Shown here one piece after another: positions 15,007 to 19,457 of a DNA stretch of 19,457 nucleotides. The translations under genes and the position numbers were made by a program. The notes beneath the pieces were generated by a model. That model worked only from the letters and a program-made list of their open reading frames with translations. It did not search any database and was not told the DNA's origin. The stretch is from an uncultured Anaerococcus sp. (GTDB lineage: Bacteria > Bacillota_A > Clostridia > Tissierellales > Peptoniphilaceae): NCBI GenBank assembly GCA_902488555.1, contig CABTWT010000010.1:1-19457 (forward strand), read 5' to 3'. Each line of letters opens with the position of its first letter. Position 1 is the first letter of the stretch.

Positions 15007-15543
15007 ATGGAAAATGATTATCTAAAAGGCTTAATAGAAGAAGTTTTATATGTGTGGGGCCAGCCCATTGATATAGATGATATAAGCAAGATTATTAAAG
15101 ATAGTGATAAAAATCAAATAAAAATAGCCTTAGAAGAAATGATTGATGAGAGAAATTCTAAAGATAGTGGTCTTATAATCAAAGAATTTGACTCGTCTTA
15201 CCAATTTGTGACAAGAGCAAAGCATGACAAGTATTTTGAATCTTTAGTAAAGCAAAGTCCCAAAAAACTCACATCATCAGCCCTTGAAACCTTATCAATT
15301 GTTGCCTACAAGCAGCCCATCACAAGGGCAGAAGTAGATAAGATTAGGGGCGTAAGTTCACAAACAACTATAGACAATCTTCTTGATAGGGGGCTTATTA
15401 GAGAAAATGGTAGGCTTGATAAAATTGGCAAACCAATTATATATGTTACTACAAACTTATTTTTGCAATATTTTGATATAAAAGATTTGTCAGAATTGCC
15501 AGAGATAAAGGATATAAGTGAGGATATATATGAGGATAAATAA
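15007..15543 (+). CDS. scpB: Segregation and condensation protein B
   Basis: A 178-residue protein with two winged-helix domains that dimerises and binds the middle of ScpA in the SMC complex. The N-terminus (YLKGLIEEVLYVWGQPIDIDDI, in part LKGLIEEVLYVWGQP) and the very conserved segment LETLSIVAYKQPITRAEVDKIRG (in part: LSIVAYKQPITRAEVDKIRG) are diagnostic. The second winged helix ends with GKPIIYVTT. The length is normal. AGGAA at 14999-15003 is the weak ribosome site. The last 14 bases overlap the rluB start. Confidence 0.95.
   Translation: MENDYLKGLIEEVLYVWGQPIDIDDISKIIKDSDKNQIKIALEEMIDERNSKDSGLIIKEFDSSYQFVTRAKHDKYFESLVKQSPKKLTSSALETLSIVAYKQPITRAEVDKIRGVSSQTTIDNLLDRGLIRENGRLDKIGKPIIYVTTNLFLQYFDIKDLSELPEIKDISEDIYEDK
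15520..15524 (+). promoter_or_regulatory. Ribosome binding site fixing the rluB start
   Basis: GAGGA lies five bases before the ATG at 15530 and overlaps the alternative GTG at 15518, so ATG 15530 is preferred. The protein then begins MRINKFIAKSG, the normal start of the S4 domain. Confidence 0.75.
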
Positions 15544-16225
15544 ATTTATAGCCAAGTCTGGGTATAGTTCACGTAGGAAAGCAGATGAATTGATAGAAGC
15601 AGGCAAAGTTAAGGTTAATGGCAAAGTCTTAACTGAGCTTGGTTACCAAATAAGTTCTTCTGATGTGGTTTCTATTGGTGGAGAAATATTAAAAGTAGAA
15701 GAATATGTATACTATAAGCTAAACAAACCAGTTGGCTACATTACCAGCAACTTTGACCCCCACAATGACAAAGACTTGAACAATTTGCTAGATATTGACC
15801 AAAGGTTTTTTGCTGCAGGAAGGCTTGATAAGGATAGTCACGGGCTTTTAATAATTACCAACGATGGTGATTTTACCAATTCCCTTACTCATCCATCGTC
15901 TGGAATAAGTAAAGAATATGTGGTAAAAGTTGATAGACTTTTAGATAAAGATCAAATTCAAAAGTTTAAGACAGGTCTTGATATAGGCAACAATGAGTTT
16001 ACTTCTAAAGCTTCGATAAAATATATAGGAGAAAATACTTATAGGGTCCTGATAAGCCAAGGATACAAGCGACAAATAAGGCGAATGTTTGATGTACTAG
16101 GTTCAAATGTTGTTGACCTTAAAAGAGAAAAAATTGGCGCCATTTACCTTGACGATTTGAAAGAAGGTCAGTATAAGAGATTTAATCAAAAAGAAATGGA
16201 TTTTGTAAGATTGATTAAGGAATAG
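15530..16225 (+). CDS. rluB: 23S rRNA pseudouridine synthase, RluB/RsuA family
   Basis: A 231-residue enzyme that converts a uridine of 23S rRNA (2605 for RluB) to pseudouridine. The N-terminal S4 RNA-binding domain (1-60) includes KFIAKSGYSSRRKADELIEAGKV (in part: SGYSSRRKADELIEAGKV). The catalytic core has KLNKPVGYIT (63-72), AAGRLDKDSHGLLIITNDGD (95-114) with the catalytic aspartate D100 in GRLD, and GYKRQIRRMF (179-188). Assignment to RluB rather than RsuA or RluF rests on the scpA-scpB neighbourhood and is likely, not certain. The stop codon lies inside the hairpin of a terminator that closes this operon. Confidence 0.92.
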   Translation: MRINKFIAKSGYSSRRKADELIEAGKVKVNGKVLTELGYQISSSDVVSIGGEILKVEEYVYYKLNKPVGYITSNFDPHNDKDLNNLLDIDQRFFAAGRLDKDSHGLLIITNDGDFTNSLTHPSSGISKEYVVKVDRLLDKDQIQKFKTGLDIGNNEFTSKASIKYIGENTYRVLISQGYKRQIRRMFDVLGSNVVDLKREKIGAIYLDDLKEGQYKRFNQKEMDFVRLIKE

Positions 16226-16244
16226 TTATCTATTTCTTTTTTTT
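16217..16244 (+). terminator. Intrinsic terminator overlapping the rluB stop codon
   Basis: AAGGAATAG (16217-16225) pairs with CTATTTCTT (16230-16238) through nine pairs, one of them G-U, around the loop TTAT; T residues continue to 16244. The stem is AT-rich and moderately stable. The rluB stop codon TAG (16223-16225) is part of it. Confidence 0.7.
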
Positions 16245-16245
16245 A

Positions 16246-16254
16246 TGGTAAAAT
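16246..16254 (+). promoter_or_regulatory. Extended -10 promoter for the flavoprotein-cmk-plsC-ispH unit
   Basis: TGG TAAAAT is an extended -10 element (TGn plus a five of six hexamer). Any -35 would fall at about 16226-16231 (TTATCT, three of six), inside the preceding terminator loop. RNA should start near 16261, only about five bases before the ATG at 16266. Confidence 0.65.
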
Positions 16255-16265
16255 TTTTATAGTAT

Positions 16266-17480
16266 ATGAAAAAAATCGGAATTATCGGAGCTGGGGCAAG
16301 TGGACTCTATGCTGCCGTAAACTTAAAAAATAAAAATAACGAAGTAACAATATTGGAGAAAAATTCTGAAATAGGTAAGAAGATTCTTATGACAGGCAAT
16401 GGTAGGTGCAATATTACTAATGGCAAATATTATGATGAATTTTTAGAAAATATTGTTACTAACAAAAAGTTTATATACTCTGCCTTCAATCTTCACGATA
16501 ATTATGCCAGTATGGAATTTTTTGAAAATAATGGCCTAGAACTGGTTAGAGAAGACGATGATAGGATTTTCCCTAAGTCAGAAAGATCGAAAGATGTTAT
16601 TTCGATTTTTGAAAAATTAGTATTTGAAAAAAACATCAAACTTGTTACAGGTGCTGAGGTCTTAAAAGTTAAAAAGAATGACAAATTTCTTGTGTCAACA
16701 GCAAAAAAAGATTATCAATTTGACTATTTAATCATTGCGACAGGCGGACTTTCATATCCAAATACAGGCTCGACTGGTGATGGATATAATTTTGCTAGAG
16801 ACTTTGGCCATAGTATAACAAAATTAAGACCGTCCTTAGTTCCTATATTTTTTAAGGATAATGATTTAAAAACTATAAAAGCTCTATCCTTCGAGAGTAT
16901 AGGGATGAAACTTATAGGCGATAGTAGATCTATAGCAGATGTTGGACCAGTACTAATAACAAAAAACTTTATAACAGGTCCTAGTGTTTTGAAAATATCA
17001 TCATTAGCTATCAATGAAAATATCAAAGAGATATTACTTGACTTTGTATGCAAGGATTTTGATGAGCTTGATAGGGAAATTATAGAATTATTAAATGAGA
17101 ATCCAAAGAAAGATGTGGTAAATATTCTTAAAGAATATATAGCCGAAGCACTTTGTCCTATTATTTTACGTAAATCAAGGGTGGATTTGTCTAAGAAAGC
17201 ATCCCAGCTTACAAGAAAAGAACGCCATAGTATAATAGAAAATATTACAAACTTTAAATTAACCTTTGATAGATTTGGTGGATTTAATACTGCTGTTATC
17301 ACTAAGGGTGGAGTAGATGTAGATGAGATAAATCCAAAAACCATGGAATCAAAAAAAGTTTCTGGCCTATATTTTATAGGTGAAATTCTTGATATAGATG
17401 GTTTAACAGGTGGATACAACCTACAGCTAGCCTTTACCAGTGCATATGCAGCGGCAAGGGCTATAAAGGAGAAATTATGA
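16266..17480 (+). CDS. NAD(P)/FAD-dependent oxidoreductase, HI0933/BaiN family
   Basis: A 404-residue flavoprotein. The N-terminal dinucleotide fold has IGIIGAGASGLYAA (4-17), then ILEKN and GKKILMTGNGRCNITN (37-52), the hallmark of the family. ATGGLSYPNTGSTGDGY follows at about 158-174, and the FAD-binding C-terminus has GLYFIGEILDIDGLTGGYN (in part) and LAFTSAYAAARAI. The physiological substrate is unknown for most members; BaiN itself was linked to bile-acid dehydroxylation, but this should not be transferred by name. No Shine-Dalgarno sequence precedes the ATG, and the promoter implies a nearly leaderless mRNA. The stop overlaps the cmk ATG (ATGA). A cytosolic enzyme by sequence. Confidence 0.92.
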   Translation: MKKIGIIGAGASGLYAAVNLKNKNNEVTILEKNSEIGKKILMTGNGRCNITNGKYYDEFLENIVTNKKFIYSAFNLHDNYASMEFFENNGLELVREDDDRIFPKSERSKDVISIFEKLVFEKNIKLVTGAEVLKVKKNDKFLVSTAKKDYQFDYLIIATGGLSYPNTGSTGDGYNFARDFGHSITKLRPSLVPIFFKDNDLKTIKALSFESIGMKLIGDSRSIADVGPVLITKNFITGPSVLKISSLAINENIKEILLDFVCKDFDELDREIIELLNENPKKDVVNILKEYIAEALCPIILRKSRVDLSKKASQLTRKERHSIIENITNFKLTFDRFGGFNTAVITKGGVDVDEINPKTMESKKVSGLYFIGEILDIDGLTGGYNLQLAFTSAYAAARAIKEKL

Positions 17481-18130
17481 CATATATTATTGCAATAGAT
17501 GGACCAAGTGGTTCGGGCAAATCAACAATATCAAATGAATTAGCGGAAATTTTAAAAATACAATATTTAAATACAGGGGCAATGTATAGAGCTGTTACTC
17601 ATTTTTTCTTAGAAAACAATATTAATGAAGATGTAAGTGATGAGCAAATACTTTCAATGCTTAATAAGATAAGTATAAATTTTATCAACAACGAGATTTA
17701 TTTAAATGGCAAAAATATTGAAAAAGAAATTAGAACTGACCAAGTTACAAAAAATGTATCTTGGGTTTCAGCAAATGCCCTAGTAAGAGAAAAGCTAGTT
17801 TCAATGCAAAGAGACATAGCCAAAGAAAAATCTTTTGTACTTGACGGTAGGGACATAGGCACAGTTGTATTTCCTGATGCAAAATATAAGTTTTATCTGA
17901 CAGCCTCTAGCAAAGAAAGAGCTAGGAGAAGATTCTTACAAAATGAATCAGATTTAACAATCGAAGAAATAGAGAAATCTATAATAGATAGGGATTTATA
18001 CGATTCATCTAGGGAAATTTCGCCTTTGAGAAAGGCAGACGATGCAATAGAAATTGATAGTTCTATGCAAAGAATAGAACAAACTATAGATACTATCTTA
18101 AGTCATATGGATAAAGAAGATGTTATATAG
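17477..18130 (+). CDS. cmk: Cytidylate kinase
   Basis: A 217-residue kinase that phosphorylates CMP and dCMP with ATP. The P-loop is GPSGSGKST (9-17), followed by YLNTGAMYRAV (30-40), which contacts the nucleotide base. DGRDIGTVVFPDA (123-135) is the conserved CMP-binding segment, and RARRRF (148-153) and the C-terminal SPLRKADDAIEIDSS are typical. The length is normal. The ribosome site AAGGAG (17466-17471) is good, and the start overlaps the previous stop as ATGA. The order cmk-plsC-ispH is widely conserved in Clostridia. Confidence 0.96.
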   Translation: MTYIIAIDGPSGSGKSTISNELAEILKIQYLNTGAMYRAVTHFFLENNINEDVSDEQILSMLNKISINFINNEIYLNGKNIEKEIRTDQVTKNVSWVSANALVREKLVSMQRDIAKEKSFVLDGRDIGTVVFPDAKYKFYLTASSKERARRRFLQNESDLTIEEIEKSIIDRDLYDSSREISPLRKADDAIEIDSSMQRIEQTIDTILSHMDKEDVI

Positions 18131-18731
18131 AGTTTTAAGGGCTATCTTGATAATTTTTATTAGGCCTATTATGAGAGTCCATGTAAATGGTCTTGAAAAT
18201 TTGCCGGAAAATAATGACTATATCCTATGTGCCAATCACAAGTCCAATTGGGATCCGATATTTTTGGCAATTTCTATTCCAAATCAAATATATTTTGTGG
18301 CAAAAAAAGAAATCACTATATGGCCGATTGTAGGTTGGATTGTAAAAAAACTGGGAGTAATTCCAGTTGAAAGAGATGGTAGAGACATGGCAAGTCTCAA
18401 ACATTGTATCAAATTGCTTAAAGAAGACAAGACTATAGGGATAATGCCAGAAGGAACAAGGACTAAGAATATAGATAGGGCCAATATGAAAGACGGTGTT
18501 AGCTTTATGGCTTTAAAGGCAAAAGCTGATATCATTCCTGTTGAGATTATTTCAACATTTAAGCCCTTTAGAAAAACTTTTGTGAATATTCATAAGCCTG
18601 TAAGGGTTGGTAAGTATTTGAATATGAAAACAAAAGTTGCCATGGAAGAGATGACAGATGAAGTATTTACAAAGATTTATACTAGTAAGTTGGAAGAAAT
18701 AGAAGGTAGAAATGCAAATAATTATAGCTGA
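18120..18731 (+). CDS. plsC: 1-acyl-sn-glycerol-3-phosphate acyltransferase (PlsC family)
   Basis: A 203-residue membrane-associated acyltransferase expected to acylate lysophosphatidic acid to phosphatidic acid. A hydrophobic N-terminal helix (about 4-16, RVLRAILIIFIRP) is the membrane contact. The catalytic H-x4-D motif is NHKSNWD (39-45, H40 and D45). The glycerol-phosphate binding motif is MPEGTRT (109-115), and KADIIPVEI (135-143) is the final motif. FVAKKEI and LGVIPVERD also fit. The start overlaps cmk by 11 bases and has no strong ribosome site. The end overlaps the ispH start by 20 bases. The acyl donor (acyl-ACP or acyl-phosphate pathway product) cannot be told. Confidence 0.94.
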   Translation: MLYRVLRAILIIFIRPIMRVHVNGLENLPENNDYILCANHKSNWDPIFLAISIPNQIYFVAKKEITIWPIVGWIVKKLGVIPVERDGRDMASLKHCIKLLKEDKTIGIMPEGTRTKNIDRANMKDGVSFMALKAKADIIPVEIISTFKPFRKTFVNIHKPVRVGKYLNMKTKVAMEEMTDEVFTKIYTSKLEEIEGRNANNYS

Positions 18732-19457
18732 TAATTCTGGATTTTGCTTTGGTGTAAAAAGATCAGTAGATTTGGCAAACCAGGCACTTGATAGCAAAAA
18801 AAATAAGTATACTGTTGGACCACTAATTCATAATCCACAGCTTGTAGGAAAGTTGGAAAAAGAAGGACTAAAGGTAATTACAAAAGAAGAAGCTCTAGAA
18901 ATTAAGGATTCATTAATACTTATTAGAGCCCATGGAGAGAGTGCAGATTTCAAAAAAGCTCTAGTGCAAAATGGCAATGAAGTCTTAGATGCAACTTGTC
19001 CAGTTCTTACAAATATATATAAAAAAATAATGGAAAAAGAAGAAGAAGGATACCAGGTAATTATCATCGGAGATAGGAATCATCCAGAGATAAAAGCTAT
19101 GGACTCTTATTTAAAAGATGGTATAATAATTACGAATGAGACTGAAGCAAAAAATGTTAGATGTAAGAAGCCCATCTATGTAGTAAGTCAAACTACAAAT
19201 AGAAGGGATTTTTACTACAATGTTGCGAACATCTTAAAAGATAATAATGATAGTGTAGTAATAGATAACACAATATGTAATGCTACAAAACTAAGGCAAG
19301 ATTCGGCAAAAGACCTTGCCAAGGATGTAGATTGTATGATTGTAGTTGGTGGTTTTAATAGTTCTAATACAAATAAGCTTTTTGACGTGGCAAGTTTGTA
19401 TAATAATAATGTTTTTAGGATTGAAACTGTTAAAGATCTACCTTTGCAAAAGCTCTC
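18712..19457 (+). CDS. ispH: 4-hydroxy-3-methylbut-2-enyl diphosphate reductase, N-terminal part
   Basis: At least 248 residues, open to the window edge. IspH is the last enzyme of the MEP pathway, a 4Fe-4S protein yielding isopentenyl and dimethylallyl diphosphate. The three cluster cysteines are present: C12 in GFCFGVKR, the Cys of DATCPV and the Cys of NTICNAT. The substrate-binding residues are also seen in LIHNPQ, RAHGES, NHPEIKA, VSQTT and VGGFNSSNTNKL. The ATG at 18712 has AGAAGGT (18701-18707) upstream and lies inside plsC (20-base overlap). In many Clostridia the protein continues into ribosomal S1-type RNA-binding domains; whether that holds here lies beyond the window. Confidence 0.95.
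   Translation, partial: MQIIIADNSGFCFGVKRSVDLANQALDSKKNKYTVGPLIHNPQLVGKLEKEGLKVITKEEALEIKDSLILIRAHGESADFKKALVQNGNEVLDATCPVLTNIYKKIMEKEEEGYQVIIIGDRNHPEIKAMDSYLKDGIIITNETEAKNVRCKKPIYVVSQTTNRRDFYYNVANILKDNNDSVVIDNTICNATKLRQDSAKDLAKDVDCMIVVGGFNSSNTNKLFDVASLYNNNVFRIETVKDLPLQKL

Noticed and set aside
16724..17419. A 231-codon open frame on the minus strand
   Set aside because: It lies entirely opposite the well-supported flavoprotein gene, has no ribosome site and its product is low-complexity Ser/Leu/Ile-rich, as expected from an antisense shadow.

Overview
This is ordinary chromosomal DNA from a low-GC, anaerobic, Gram-positive bacterium. The base and codon use is strongly AT-rich. The genes include a pyruvate:ferredoxin oxidoreductase and several classic Firmicutes neighbours (YloU-FakA-RecG, RsmD-CoaD, EF-P/YqhY/NusB/XseAB/IspA/ArgR/RecN, ScpA-ScpB-RluB, Cmk-PlsC-IspH). 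The missing sporulation genes and the divergence of several proteins fit a host-associated anaerobic coccus of the Tissierellia/Peptoniphilaceae type (Anaerococcus-like). That assignment is inference; no rRNA or other direct marker is in the window.

Layout. (1) Positions 1-584 hold the 3' end of the pyruvate:ferredoxin oxidoreductase gene, closed by a good intrinsic terminator. (2) Positions 710-6147 form a plus-strand operon: Asp23/Gls24 protein (YloU type), FakA-like protein, RecG, RsmD, CoaD and a clostridial coiled-coil protein. It starts at an extended -10 promoter and ends at a bidirectional terminator. (3) Positions 6232-8020 are a minus-strand island: a small four-helix membrane protein of unknown function, a 0.26 kb AT-rich gap with inverted repeats, and tmcAL. 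(4) Positions 8150-16225 are a very compact plus-strand operon of twelve genes: efp, yqhY-type, nusB, xseA, xseB, ispA, argR, recN, nudix (nudF-like), scpA, scpB, rluB. Its promoter lies back to back with the tmcAL promoter. (5) From 16266 a new transcription unit begins: a flavoprotein of the HI0933/BaiN family, cmk, plsC and the first 249 codons of ispH, which runs off the window.

The genes cover translation (efp, nusB, rsmD, rluB, tmcAL), DNA repair and recombination (recG, recN, xseAB), chromosome condensation (scpAB), isoprenoid synthesis (ispA, ispH), lipid and cofactor supply (fakA, plsC, coaD) and nucleotide metabolism (cmk, nudix). Start and stop codons overlap at most junctions, so translational coupling is likely.

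I found no mobile element, CRISPR array, RNA gene or undescribed multi-gene system. The points most worth a second look are lineage-specific losses of conserved residues in otherwise standard proteins (FakA middle domain, ArgR ligand site, IspA second aspartate motif, XseA motifs). Others are the small membrane protein with its repeat-rich upstream region, and promoter arrangements including a nearly leaderless mRNA.
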